64,000 bases of DNA from Megalobrama amblycephala (Eukaryota > Chordata > Actinopteri > Cypriniformes > Xenocyprididae), in NCBI RefSeq assembly GCF_018812025.1, contig NC_063066.1, forward strand, positions 11,269,382 to 11,333,381, in the 5' to 3' direction. Below are positions 24,078 through 36,221 of this stretch, piece after piece. Below the pieces are notes generated by a model. That model ran no database searches. It worked only from the letters and a program-made list of their open reading frames with translations, and was not told the origin of the DNA. Numbering within the stretch: the stretch's first letter is position 1; each line of letters starts with the position of its first letter. A program made the translations under genes and the position numbers.

Positions 24078-24525
24078 TTTAAAGGGTTAGTTCACCCAAA
24101 AATCAAAATTATGTCATTAATTACTCACCCTCATATCGTTCCACACCCGTAAGACCTTTGTTCATCTTAGCAAAACAAATTAAGATATTTTTCATGAAAT
24201 CTGAGAGGTATCTGACTCATCCATAAACAGCAATTTAACCACCACTTTCAAGGTCCAGAAAGGTAGTAAAGACGCCGTTATAATAGTCCACATGACTGCA
24301 GTGGTTCAACCTTAATTTTATGAAAATAATGTCTTTATTCAACAATATCTTCTCTTCTGTGTCATTCTCTTACGCTGTTTATGTTCAGCGCTTCCATGTT
24401 CTACATCAGAACACTGGCTCAGTATTGGCAGACGCTGTTCACATGAGCAGCACGATGCATGCATGTGATGCTGACGCAGGAGCCGGCCATTAACGAGTCA
24501 GCGTTCGGACGTAAACACGGAAGCA
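24078..24525. mobile_element. GTTCACCC-type MITE, left half
   Basis: It starts ttaaagggttagttcaccca and continues with attactcaccctcatatcgttcc. No inverted right arm is seen before a T19 run at 24541, so the copy is truncated or fused to the next fragment. Confidence 0.5.
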
Positions 24526-24540
24526 TTTTTGCTGGAAACT

Positions 24541-24742
24541 TTTTTTTTTTTTTTTTTTTAGGATTCTTTGATTGAATAGAAAGCTCAAAAGAACAGCATT
24601 TATTTGAAACTGAAATCTTTTGTAATATTGTAAATGTCTTTACTGTCTTTATTATTGAATTTAATTCATACTCCTTACTAACTAAAAATATTAATTTCTT
24701 TACAAAAAATTGCACTCCAAACTTTTGAACGGCAGTGTACAC
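24541..24742 (+). mobile_element. right-end fragment of CACTACCG-type MITE
   Basis: After a poly-T run come aggattctttgattgaatag, gaacagcatttatttgaaac and the terminal ccaaacttttgaacggcagt, the usual right end of this family. Confidence 0.65.
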
Positions 24743-24745
24743 AAA

Positions 24746-26813
24746 ACTAGCGAAAAAGTGCGTTTCAAAAGTTTATTTCCGTATACGAGACCAAAAATGC
24801 CCATAATTGAAGAAACACACATACTTTTGTGTGTAAATGTATGTACAGTATGTCCCATGTACCATTCCAGTTTGATTTATGACAGTCACCTTCTGCTGTC
24901 ACATGATACTTTATCTAGAGTCTGGGAATGCATTCCAACAGGGGCGCATTGTGCTGGAGAGATGTGCTCTAGTCAGACACTTTTCCATACGCCACCGAGC
25001 CACGAGACCAGGGCATACTTATGTCGTTTATAACGATCCTTCCATTGTATCTAGAGGGACGTTTATTGTCACACAACACCGTCGCATGCTGATATGGCGT
25101 GGTTGCTGCAGGAAGAACATTGTGACACACCAGCAAGTTTTCAAAAAAAGGAAATGAAATTGACACGAAGAGAAAATACAAGACCATACCATTGCAAATC
25201 AGTCTGGGGCATGTTCTGAATGTACGTGCCTTAAGTAAGAAGTACCCAGACTTTCAGCTGGACAACAGCAGGCTTGTTTAGAAAAATGTACTGGTGCCTG
25301 CCGTGTTCTTCATGCTGAGTTTGGAGATGAACCTATAATCACGAATGCTAAGATACAGGAAAAACCGTCTCTGCTGCTCACCCCTGTGGAGCGATTTTAA
25401 AGAATATGCCACTTGTTTGTTTATATTTGTTTATGTGCGTGTGAGAGTTTAGAAGCAGATTTGGTTATGGGTTGTTTTCAACCCATCCTTTTTACTTATT
25501 CTGTTTAATGCCTATATGCTGTTTTTGTGTTGATGAAACCTCTATTCAAAACATCATATTTATAGCCAAAACAGTGTTTCCTTGGAGTCTGTAACAAAAT
25601 ACACTACTGTATTATACTCAAACACCAGGGTAACATTACCGTACATTTACCTGAGATGAACAGGTTTAGCCAGTGAGCTGAAATTGCAGAGTCACATTTC
25701 ACATTTAAACTGAATGGGAAATTCAGTTTGTTAGTGGAAGGTATCAAGGTTTAATCTAACCAGTCATAATTAATAGGATTTAATGTATCCTTGCACTGTT
25801 GAGATTTGATTTGAGTAATAGAGGGTGATTTAACGTCTTGTTTCTCTTCTCTTTGAAAGAAATGCGCTATTCCATACCCAGACACACAGATAAATCTGAA
25901 GTAGATACCACTATGGTGGCTCCTTCACATCCACTTTCATGAATCCATAAAATCCAATATGCATTTGATGGAGGAAAAGGTCAGAGTTGTTAATAGAGAA
26001 GGACACGCACCATATAAAGCAGCTGACCAAAGGTCCCATTTATCCTTTAATTCCATGTCCTTTTATTCATTTACTTTTTAATTCACATTAATGTATCTCA
26101 ATAATGAATAACTTCCAGCGAGCACATTCATGAATACCAATTAGCCCTGTTGCATTGTTATGACTAATGTGGCAAATGAGAAACAGGTGTGAGAATAATA
26201 CATTAAGCCACCTCTTGCTGGCAGACATGAGGCATGAAACTGAGGGAAACGAACCCACTGTAAAGGGCTTCCAGATTTTCTGAACACAAACCTGGCAGAA
26301 AGTATTATAACTCTTTAGAATGTGAAATTAAAATCATTTGCATATGCAGCTTTATTAAACAGCCTAGTTTCTTGGGGGGGGGGAAGTGCCTGTGGGGACA
26401 TTTTTGCAAAAATGATATTGTGTTGCTTGTTGCAGGTTTCATGGTAGTTTAAAAGTGAAATGTCCAAGACTGGCACTAAATAGCATGTGCAATTTTCTCT
26501 AAAACAGTTAAACGTGACTGGCAACATTTTATGATGTTGGTTAATATTTGCATTATGGCAGTTTAGAAATGAAATGTCTGGTAAGTGCCACTAAAAGATT
26601 AATGCTCTGTCACATTTGAAACGTAACACCTACATTAAAACCTTAAATCTAACTGATAGTATTAACAAAAGCAAATGTGAGGTAAAATACACATTTGCTG
26701 AGGCAATTTTACTTTTCTTCTACAAAGCTTTGAGTTTTTTGTAGAGTCGTACTCGAGTCAACTCGTACCCAAGTGCTCCACATCTCAAGTGCAATGCTGT
26801 ACCAGGTGAGCTG
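24746..26813. other. intergenic stretch with possible regulatory block
   Basis: Mostly non-repetitive. Bases 25900-26290 contain ccaattagc, caggtg and several ATTA words and no repeat signature. This makes it a candidate conserved non-coding element. Homology search is needed to confirm. Confidence 0.35.
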
Positions 26814-26843
26814 TACACTGTAAAAAAGAAATGTTGGTTTAAC

Positions 26844-27812
26844 TTAAAGGTGCCCTAGATTCAAAATTTGAATTTACCTTGGCATAGTTGAATAACAAGA
26901 GTTCAGTACATGGAAAAGACATACATTGAGTTTCAAACTCCACTGCTTTCTCTTTCTTATGTAAATCTCATTTGTTTAAAAGACTTCCGGAAAACACGTG
27001 GATCTCAACATAACACCGACTGTTACGTAACAGTCGGGGTGTACGCCCCAATATTTGCATATGCCAGCCCATGATCCCAACATTATGAAAGGCATTAGAC
27101 AAGGGCAGCCAGTAACGTCTGGATCTGCACAGCCGAATCATCAGACTAGGTAAGCAAGAACAACAGCGAAAAAAATGGCAGATGGAGCAATAATAACTGA
27201 CATGATCCATGATAGCATGATATTTTTAGTGATATTTGTAAATTGTCTATCTAAATGTTTCGTTAGCATGTTGCTAATGTACTGTTAAATGAGGTTAAAG
27301 TTACCATCGTTTCTTACTGAATTCACGGAGACAAGAGCCGTCGCTATTTTCATTTTTAAACACTTGCAGTCTGTATAATTCATAAACACAACTTCATTCT
27401 TTATAAATCTCTCCAACAGTGTAGCATTACCCATTAGCCACGGAGCACAGCCTCAAACTCAAAGAGAATCAAATATAAACATCAAAATAAATACTCACAT
27501 AATTCGAAGCATGCACACAGCATGCATGACGAACATCTTGTAAAGATCCATTTGAGGGTTATATTAGCTGTATGAACTTTGTAAATGTGCTGTAATATAA
27601 TGGAGAGCTCGTGTGGCAGGGAGCACGCGAATTAAAGGGGCGGCGCGCTGAAAAAATCAGTGCATAGTTAATGATGCCCCAAAATAGGCAGTTAAAAAAA
27701 TTTATTTAAAAAAATCTATGGGGTATTTTGAGCTGAAACTTCACAGACACATTCAGGGGACACCTTAGGCTTATATTACATCTTGTGAAAAAGCATTCTT
27801 GGGCACCTTTAA
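26844..27812. mobile_element. nested TTAA MITE (AAAGGTGCCC ends)
   Basis: The ends are TTAAAGGTGCCCTAGATTC and tcttgggcacctttaa, with TTAA on both borders. It is 969 bp and non-coding. It is inserted in the outer MITE 29 bases from its left tip. Confidence 0.75.
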
Positions 27813-27834
27813 AAAAGTAAGTTACCTGGTTGCC

Positions 27835-29243
27835 CAGCCTGGTCTCATTGTTAATACGTAGGTATAAATGCGTAACTTTCAAACACACAAAACGTATATT
27901 TTGTACATTTAGAAAGGTGCTGCTATTGACGTATTTATAGCACTAAAATGTAAAAACTTTTTTTTTTCAGCGAAAAAACATAAAATATTTATGAATCTTT
28001 CATGTCATAAAGATATTTGTATAATTTCCCTTTTATTGTTTTGTAGATAAATGTAAGATCCCTAAAACCCATCCCGTACCTAAACATTGTATACAATTTT
28101 ATACAGACTGTTAAAAGAATAAAACATAATGGACAGAAAAGTGTAGGAAAATGACAATTTTAGTAAAAATCTAACATTAAAACAATATTTTGAGCCACTA
28201 ATCCTACCCATAACCATTTCTTAAAACTAAGAATAACAGACAAACAAGCGTAATCACAATAATTTATTTATTGCGAAAATGTCAAAAGTAGTACCAAAAG
28301 TAGTTCAAATAATGATGAGTTGGAGTTGCAGTCCTCTCTGGTGGTAATAGTTTTTTATAGGGTACAGAGCAAAATTTAACTTATTAATCCATGAAAATAT
28401 GAATCCGGCTTCTCTCCGTGAAAGCTTGCACTCATTTCAAATGTCAATCCACTTAAACACGACATGTCTGAATCTGTGACGAAGCAGGTGAGAACTAATG
28501 AGCGTTTGATATCAGTACCGCAAACCATGTTGTAAAGCTTCTCGAAGGGCGCAACTTTCAAATTTGAATCATAACGATCGCGGGCTTTGACTGTGACGGT
28601 TGCTGCTAAGAATGAAGATAAAGATCGCCAGATATAAAGGCTAAATTTGGATCTGTTCCTTACAAACATATGGATTCTAAAGATTTGGAGTACAGCGAAC
28701 AAATAAAGTTGATGTGATTTGTGAATTTATGTTGTGCTTTGGTGTATCTTTTGGTTGTATTGTCAGTCGCTGCATAGGAGAAAACGCCTTCTGTATCGCA
28801 CAGCAAACAAACTAAATATTACAAAATGGTTAAACAATTACATTAATTTTATTCATTTTAAGGTTTCAAAGTGTAGTCTTGTTTAACATGTAATCCTCCG
28901 AAACGAGTTTGCAGCTGAAGTCACGAACAGAAATTTTCATATTAAGTAGATGAATAAACTGCATTCAATAAATTCGACTAAAAACATGTATTGATTGATT
29001 AGTGAATGCAACAGATTTAAAACATTAATGCCACGATTTTAATGTTAATACATGGGAATTCATACACATTCACACGTAAATAATTCACATTTTATTGCTG
29101 TTAATCCGTAAGTATTTTTACGTTTTAGTGCTATAAATACAATATTGTACATTTTTGTGTGTATGAAAACATAAGTAAATGAACATGTGGTAGAACCACT
29201 CATTACGTAAAAATACACACATATTCTCATGAGATCACGTTGC
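27835..29243. mobile_element. nested long-inverted-repeat MITE (TGGTCTCAT ends)
   Basis: Imperfect ends cagcctggtctcat and atgagatcacgttgc. Inner inverted arms include gtatttatagcactaaaatg (27930s) and its complement near 29118-29146. It is flanked by a 6-bp direct repeat gttgcc (27829-27834 and 29244-29249). The 108-residue frame inside has no domain. Confidence 0.65.
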
Positions 29244-29426
29244 GTTGCCTTAAAATTTTGAGTTCATTGAAATTAAAAATGTTAGTTAATACAATGAAGT
29301 TGATTGGATTAATCAACAGAAACTCAAAATATTGTGTTATCTGAACCACATTAATTATCTAAGTTGATTTGACAAAAGAAAAAATGTTGTGATAACAAAT
29401 CATGAAAATATATTTTTTTCAGTGTA

Positions 29427-30679
29427 CCAAGCAAGTTTACTACATCAGAAAAGCCATATATATGGAGCTCGTTATGTGATGTAAATGTCAAAACGTATTA
29501 GTCTACAAATCATACACCATGGTGTTTCAAAGTCATAACGTAGTATTGTGCAAGGAACTGTGTGAGAATAAATCTTTATTAATCGATAATCTGCCCATGT
29601 GAAAAGGAACAGCAAGGTGTTTTACTGCCTCAAGTGCCGTGCAATGTATGTATAGGTACATTTTTGCAGTTTTGTCATGTATTTCCAATGAACACAGGTA
29701 GGACGGAAATGATATACAATTGATAAAAACGTCTCCTTACATTCAATAAGACATTCAATGGATGTTTAATTCTTTGGCAGACAGAGATACTTTTGGAGGT
29801 TGGATTTAGTGTTGTATTATGTTATAAGGCATTGTCCCTCGTTGTAGCCTGACCTTTGAACAAACTGGAGGAGATTGTGTGATATTCTGAGATTGAGAGT
29901 AATTGTTCAGTGCTAAATGTGCAAAAGGTGCAGCAACCTTGGTTCCTTCACGGTGCTAACAATGACCGACACGGCACAAGAGATTGGTCTACTGAAGAAC
30001 AGAGCAGCTGTGGTGGGCTTTTTCCATTTAACGGTTGTGAAAAGCGTGAGTGTTTGTGGGTTTTGGTTAACCTTGTTAGTGAAAGATGAAAGGTATGACT
30101 CATACAGGATTGCTGTTTTCTCAGCCCTCACCTCAAAAGATGGATCAGGCATCAATGAACGCTTCTGAAGAAAGACAGAACTACATGAAACTGAAACTGC
30201 CACAAAACTTTGGAATTAAGAACAAATCTTGAGAATAGCAATTGGAGTCTGTTGTCTACGAATGTGAATCTAAGCTCCTTTTGAATATGTGCTGGAATAA
30301 TCAGCACCTGTTTTGTATTTGATTGTGCTTTACAATTGGAAATAAATTAAATTCAGCTCAAAATCACACGTTTTTCTCACACATTTGAGAAAAAAGTGAG
30401 TAGTCTAATTTAGGCTGAGGAAGAAAGAGCACTGACCATCACCTCCATATGCCACTGTAGGTGTTTCATATCTTTCCACAGAGAGACGTGTGATTATGAC
30501 ATCATGCTCTCATTAAACAGCGAGTACAATGGCAGTGGCCTTCTAATTAAAACTATATATAGAAGTCTAGTTTATATAGAATTTGTATTATTACTGATTT
30601 AAAAAAAAAAATACTTTATGGAAATCAATGGATACATCTTCCCTTCCCTTATTTTCGATTTGTCGAAAATAACTAATCT
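29427..30679. other. intergenic stretch
   Basis: No recognisable gene or repeat. Overlapping 83- and 96-residue frames on opposite strands at 29913-30203 have no domain. Confidence 0.35.
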
Positions 30680-31111
30680 TTAAAGGGATAGTTCACCCAA
30701 AAATGAAAATTTGATGTTTATCTGCTTACCCCCAGTGCATCCAAGATGTAGGTGTCTTTGTTTCTTCAGTAGAACAAATGATGATTTTTAACTGCAACCG
30801 CTGCCGTCTGTCAGTGGTAGAATGCAAGTCAGCGGGAACTTGGACTATAAGAGTAAATAAAACACGACAGACAAATCCAAATGAAACCCTGCGGCTCGTG
30901 ACGACACATTGATGTCCTAAGACAAGAAACGATCGGTTTGTGCGAGAAACCGAACAGTATTTATATCATTTTTGCCTCTAATACACCACTATGTCCAGCA
31001 GCATTCATCACTCGATTCGTTTGGTCTGATCGCGCTCTGACAACGGCAGTGATGTCTCTTGCATATACTTCAATGAGAGCGAGACATCACTGCCGTTGTC
31101 AGAGCGCGATC
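30680..31111. mobile_element. truncated GTTCACCC foldback with central hairpin
   Basis: It starts TTAAAGGGATAGTTCACCC and follows the left arm of 52786-53573 (cagtgcatccaagatgtagg, aactgcaaccgctgccgtct, ggtttgtgcgagaaaccgaa). It ends in a perfect hairpin: 31-base arms at 31028-31058 and 31081-31111 with a 22-base loop. The right arm of the element is missing. Confidence 0.75.
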
Positions 31112-32291
31112 ATTGGTGTTATAGATTGGCTTCTCAGGTCCCATTCTAAGTTACGGTAGCTTTATTTATTTAGTTTTTATTTATTTATTTATTTTGTTTG
31201 ATCATTTTACTTAGAAAGACAGTTGTGGATCCTTCCATTTATTGTAGTTTTTCTCCTTTTTCCCTTCTTTTTAAACCTCTTAAAAATGCGTCCATATCAG
31301 GAACATCTAAACAATGTGAGTGATTTTTCCACCATCACTTATCCTGCCAATAAATAATTCACACATTTTAATTTTGGAACAAAAATCATTCATTAACACC
31401 AAATCATGAGAGGTGCTGATTAGATAATTATGTGTGTTTCTACATTATCTTTGATGCGTTATGAAACATGAATGGAGATGATAATGAGGGTGTTTACCAG
31501 GCCTCTCTTTATGAATTAGACAGAGGGATCTCAAACAAACCATTCTGCATGGCATCGCTTCAATCACATAGACAGCTAATATTGCATGGCATTAACTCTA
31601 ATCATAAAAGTTGTGTGTTACCTTAGACTCAGATGACTCACTATAATGAAGTAATTTTTGTAACGTCCCTAAATATACATTTCCTGAGAGAATGTCTGAC
31701 TTCATAATGTTGCCATTTCAATAAAACAATGAAATGAGTTTTCATACTTTGGGGCTAAAACAATGTAGGCAATTGGGAAAAGTAAGATGAATGAGTACTA
31801 TGACCTAATATATTTTATAAACTGTGCATTTATTATAATGAATGGCTAACTAGATGCGCAATATAAAAGTGCAATGCCAGTCAGTGATAAATTAATGTGC
31901 TTACTTATGGTCAGATAATCGAAATTTCTGAAAGTAGGGATAGGGAAACATTTAAGATAAAAGATAAAACACTCCCTAAAGCATGTCAGTTGTATCTCTG
32001 ATAGACTTAGACTGACTGAAAGTAAAATTATCTCATCAAGCCACAGAATTGCAATCAATTCAGCCATGGAAATGTGCTTTTCTCATTATGTACTTCTTAA
32101 GAAGTAAATTCTCAGCTTTTCTTCTGCTCATCTCTGTGATCCCACTTCTTTCCACATATAGAATATATCTCATTTAGATAGTGTAGGCCTACATAACTTT
32201 TCACATTTTATTTTGTATGCTCAACATATTTTCATTGTACAGGGGGAAAGAGACTGAGTATTCTTTGTACAAAAAACTATAATGCACACAG
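31112..32291. other. intergenic stretch with possible regulatory block
   Basis: 31290-31690 is repeat-poor with ATTA/TAATTA words and could be conserved non-coding DNA. A TTTA microsatellite lies at 31170-31196. No exon recognised. Confidence 0.35.
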
Positions 32292-33441
32292 TACACCGAT
32301 CAGGCATAACATTGTGAGCACTGACAGGTGAAGCAAATAACACTGATTATCTCTTCATCACGGCACCTGTAAGTGGGTGGGATATATTAGGCAGCAAGTG
32401 AACATTTTGTCCTCAAAGTTGATGTGTTAGAACCAGGAAAAATGGGCAAGCGTAAGGATTTGGTTGAGTTTGACAAGGGCCAAATTGTGATGGCTAGACA
32501 ACTGGATCAGAGCATCTCCAAAACTGCAGCTCTTGTGGGGTGTTCCTGGTCTGCAGTGGTCAGTATCAAAAGTGGTCCAAGAAAGGAACAGTGGTGAACC
32601 GGCGACAGGGTCATGGGTGGCCAAGGCTCATTGATGCACTTGGGGATTGAAGACTCATATTGCAGAAAGGTGTCAGAACACACAGATTGCATCGCAGTTT
32701 GTTGCGTAATGGGCTGCATAGCTGCAGACCATGGGAGCCCATGCTGACCCCTGTCCACTGTCGAAAGCGCCAACAGTGGGCACGTGAGCATCAGAACTGG
32801 GTCACGGAGCAATGGAAGAAGGTAGCCTGGTCTGATGAATCACGTTTTCTTTTACATCATGTGGATGGCCGGGTGCGTGTGTGTCACTTACCTAGGGAAC
32901 ACATGGCACCAAGATGCACTATGGGAAGAAGGCAAGCCAGCGGAGGCAGTGTGATGCTTCGAGCAATGTTCTGCTGGGAATCCTTGGGTCCTGCCATCCA
33001 TGTGGATGTTACTTTGACACGTGCCACCTACCTAAGCATTGTTGCAGACCATGTACACCCTGGAAATGGTATTCCCTGATGGCTGTGGCTGATTTCAGCA
33101 CGATAATGCACCCTGCCACAAAGCAAAAATGGTTCAGGAATGGTTTGAGGAGCACAACAACGAGTTTGAGGTGTTGACTTGGCATCCAAATTCCCCAGAT
33201 CTCAATCCAATGGAGTATCTGTGGGATGTGCTGAACAAACAAGTCTGCTCCATGGAGGTCCCACCTCGCAACTTACAGGATTTAAAGGATCTGCTGCTAA
33301 CATCTTGGTGCCAGATACCACAGCACACCTTCAGGGGTCTAGTGGAGCCCATGCCTCATTGGGTCAGGGCTGTTTTGGCAGCAAAAGTGGGATCAACACA
33401 ATATTAGGAAAGTGGTCATAATGTTATGCCTGATCTGTGTA
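32292..33441 (+). mobile_element. complete Tc1-like transposon, inactive
   Basis: The left end is TACACCGATCAGGCATAACA and the right end is the inverse of TACACAGATCAGGCATAACA. TA target bases lie at both ends (32292-32293 and 33440-33441). At 1,150 bp it has the size expected for a single-ORF Tc1 element. The transposase inside is broken (next entry). Confidence 0.85.
32442..33407 (+). pseudogene. Tc1-like transposase, frameshifted
   Basis: Begins [20 protein letters not shown] (32442), the N-terminal paired-type DNA-binding domain, and loses frame near 32575. The catalytic half resumes at 32660-33079. This segment has AWSDESRF with the first Asp and a following LLHHVDGRVRV. The second Asp lies in cagcacgataatgcaccctg (QHDNAPCH) near 33097, in another frame. 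The Glu lies in PDLNPMEYLWD (33129-33407 frame). All three DDE residues are still encoded but in different frames. The element looks moderately old. In an active copy the enzyme would cut and paste at TA sites. Confidence 0.85.
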
Positions 33442-33447
33442 TTAGAA

Positions 33448-33646
33448 CAATGGTTCTCAAACAATGGTACTAATGGAAATACCACCAGCCCTGCACATTT
33501 TTGCATGTCTCCCTCATCTATCACACCTGATTCAACTCATGAGCTCATTAGTAGAGACTGCAAGACCTGAAATGGGTGTGTCAGATATAGAGACATGCAA
33601 AATGTGCAGGGCTGGTGGTACTCCAGAGCAGGTTTGAGAAACACTG
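33448..33646. mobile_element. hAT-type MITE, 8-bp duplication tattagaa
   Basis: The ends caatggttctcaaac and gtttgagaaacactg are followed inward by a second inverted pair (ccaccagccctgcacatttt, aaaatgtgcagggctggtgg). The 8-base string tattagaa occurs directly on both sides (33440-33447 and 33647-33654). It sits immediately against the Tc1 right end. Confidence 0.85.
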
Positions 33647-33760
33647 TATTAGAACATTGTTGTTAAGAATGCATGCAAAACCTTTTATTCATTTGCATCA
33701 GATATGGAGGAATAAAACAAACATCCCTTAGTGGTCTAAAGATACTGTGACAGTTGCAGG

Positions 33761-33920
33761 CCCGGTTTCACAGACAGGGATTAGGCTAAGCCCTGTCAGT
33801 GCCACAAAAAAATGGCACTGACAAATTTTAAGAAATGTCAGTGCAAGTTGCTTTCAGTTAAAATAGCTCAAACATGCATTTTAGTTTAGGACTAGCTTAA
33901 GCCTTTTCTGTGAAACCGGG
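33761..33920. mobile_element. short MITE with CCCGGTTTCACAGACA ends
   Basis: The left end cccggtttcacagacaggga and right end tctgtgaaaccggg are inverted. The interior has taggctaagccctgtcagtg and tgcattttagtttaggacta, a pattern I know from abundant cyprinid copies. It is 160 bp. Confidence 0.7.
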
Positions 33921-35950
33921 GGACAGTGTTTTATATTGTCCCATATTCTAATATGACACTATACACAAAGTAGAGGTTCCAGTAACCTGAAGTTAAACAA
34001 GGATAGTAGAAATTAAATACTATATATGAAACTATATATAAATGCCATCCTTATTCAGTGGTCTTAATTAAATAGAAATATATTTCCTACCTATGTATTT
34101 CTTCAGTAAAAAGAGTAGAGATGTACTTTAAATGTCATGCTGAGCATCTAAAACTTCAAACAGAGGCAAGGGACCATTTTTACAACATGAGGCTAGAAAT
34201 AGAAAATAGACCTTTACTCCAGCATCCAGGAGCTCTTTTGATTTGTTGCTTTCTCAATGTTCATCCTTACTCCAAAAGAGCTGAAAGGGGGACACATTAG
34301 GACAAAACACTGGATAGCACATGCAGCTCAGCTCACAACACTATTCTGCAAACTACTGCTAATTTTGTTGTTCAGATCAAAGAAGCTGATATGACAAACG
34401 AATCTGACTGTTCGTTGACCCTGCTAAACTGATGCTGGAGTATGATAATCACATGCAATGTGGTCACAGCTGCAAGGAAATGTTAACATTTATTTCTTAT
34501 GATGCAATTGAGTCATAAGATTCTGTCTGGACATTTGACTTCAGGCTCAAGTTTTTCAAATGATTTACGTAGATGATTTGAGATGTCTAAATTTAATTTA
34601 AAGAAAGCCAGAAGCACTTTCTAGCTCATTGACAAATGTTTTGTTTCAGTGGGTGCTTTTGTAGATATTGCTATAGAGAAAAAAAAATCTTTTAAGGCAT
34701 TATAAGTATTGCATACATTAGAAGCCACAGTTGTAGGTGTGATAACCCATCATGAGCAAAAAGATGCAATATGTATGCAACAGCAAAAGAAATGACACGA
34801 AGAAAATGCACTAATCCTAATATTCCGATATATCAAGTTTTGTTAATGAAGTTTCTGTTAGGCTATTGATCTTCTCAAATGTATTTAAAGTGTGTTAAAA
34901 ATTCCCAGTTCTAAGTGCTTTGTCTCCAAATGAATCGTCAGCATCATTGGTACTGTGCATTGACATCGGTAGCACTTCTGCTTAAAAAGTAATGTTTCAT
35001 CGGCTTCTTTTCATTAAAATATCATTGTTACTTAATGTCTCTGCTGGGAAGTCAGATCGGGTTATTTGAGTAAGGAATGCATGGGAAGTTAAATGAATGT
35101 GTGTTTGTGTGTTTATTTAGTACTGGTGTTCCAGGAGAAGAAGAGTTTCTTCTCTTGCACATCCTGATCAACAGAAGTAGAAGGGCATGAAAACAGCTCA
35201 AAGGCCTTGTCCCAAATGGCACCCTCAGCCCTTGCGGTCCTCCTCCGCAGTCCTGTCCCATATGGCACCCTCAGCTCTCGCCGTTATCCTCTGTACTTTG
35301 CCACATGGGCTGTTAGGTAACAGTCCGCTGTTGACTTTTGCACCAATGTAAGCTCGGCAAAAGGTCTCAAAGAAGATGTACGTGGGATGCTGGTGAACAC
35401 ACGGCAGAAAAATTCAATGACAAACGAGGCACCGTACAGTTATGGTTACTAGTTAGAAATGTCTTTACTCACAACTCAGAAATCACTTTATTTATTCTGT
35501 TTTCCAGCAGAAAAGACAATGACAGCCTATGTTCCTCATGCTCCAAAGACACAGGATGTGTGAAACAAGCCTCAGGGCATCCAGCTGTATGTCTGTCTAC
35601 TTGCATTCAACAATACTGCGACCTGGTGACCTCCACTGATTTTGAGAACACACTTTGAAAATTAAAATGACAAGTGGGAAACCCTACGGTCCTCATCAAG
35701 AGCCCTATTTCGGTCAGTTCCCAATAATGAAGACCAGCTCTGAATGTAAATGTTGTTCAGCTATCAGGATCAAGACAAACTGGATGTCATTATTTTCAGA
35801 ATCAGATCTGAAAATAGTCATGTAGTTTCTCTGTCAATATGAGATCTCATACACTCCCTGAAAAAAAGAGCAACTTTTATAGGGGGATCTTTGTACCTTA
35901 TTTACCCTTAAAAGTTTCATAGCAGTACCTTAGGTACCTTACCTTGGGAT
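33921..35950. other. intergenic stretch
   Basis: No gene recognised. At 35206-35285 the phrase cccaaatggcaccctcagc occurs twice in slightly altered form, a repeat fragment. The 106-residue frame at 35338-35658 is Cys-rich near its end but has no splice support or domain. Confidence 0.35.
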
Positions 35951-36221
35951 ACTTTACCCAAAAATGTAAATTCTGTTGTTATTCCAAACCTGTATGAATT
36001 TCTCACAAAAGAAGATATTTTGAAAAACCAAAAACCAATTGATGGGCCCCATTGACTTCCATAATATTTTGGAAGTCAATGGTGCCCCACAACTGTTTGG
36101 TTACCCATATTTTTCAAAATATCTTCTTTTGTGTTCGGCAGAAGAAAGAAATTCATACAGGTTTGGAACAACTTGAGGGTGAGTAAATGATGACAAAATT
36201 TTCATGTTTGGGTGAACTAAC
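35951..36221. mobile_element. short GTTCACCC-type foldback
   Basis: Left arm acccaaaaatgtaaattctg with attccaaacctgtatgaatt; right arm aattcatacaggtttggaac with tttgggtgaac. The centre carries ttgacttccataatattttggaagtcaa. The flanks have gtacccttaaaggtac words, so it may sit in another repeat. Confidence 0.7.

Larger units (their letters stand above)
26816..29424. mobile_element. outer MITE (CACTGTAAAAAA ends) with two nested insertions
   Basis: The left end is CACTGTAAAAAAGAAATGTT and the right end is tatttttttcagtg, flanked by TA (26814-26815, 29425-29426). Removing 26844-27812 and 27835-29243 rejoins the familiar fish element sequence (ttaactt / aaaaagtaagttacctggttgcc / ttaaaattttgagttcattg). 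Non-coding. Confidence 0.75.

Noticed and set aside
35338..35658. 106-residue plus-strand frame with several cysteines
   Set aside because: No signal peptide, no domain and no matching exon borders; the cysteine spacing fits no zinc finger or cytokine pattern.
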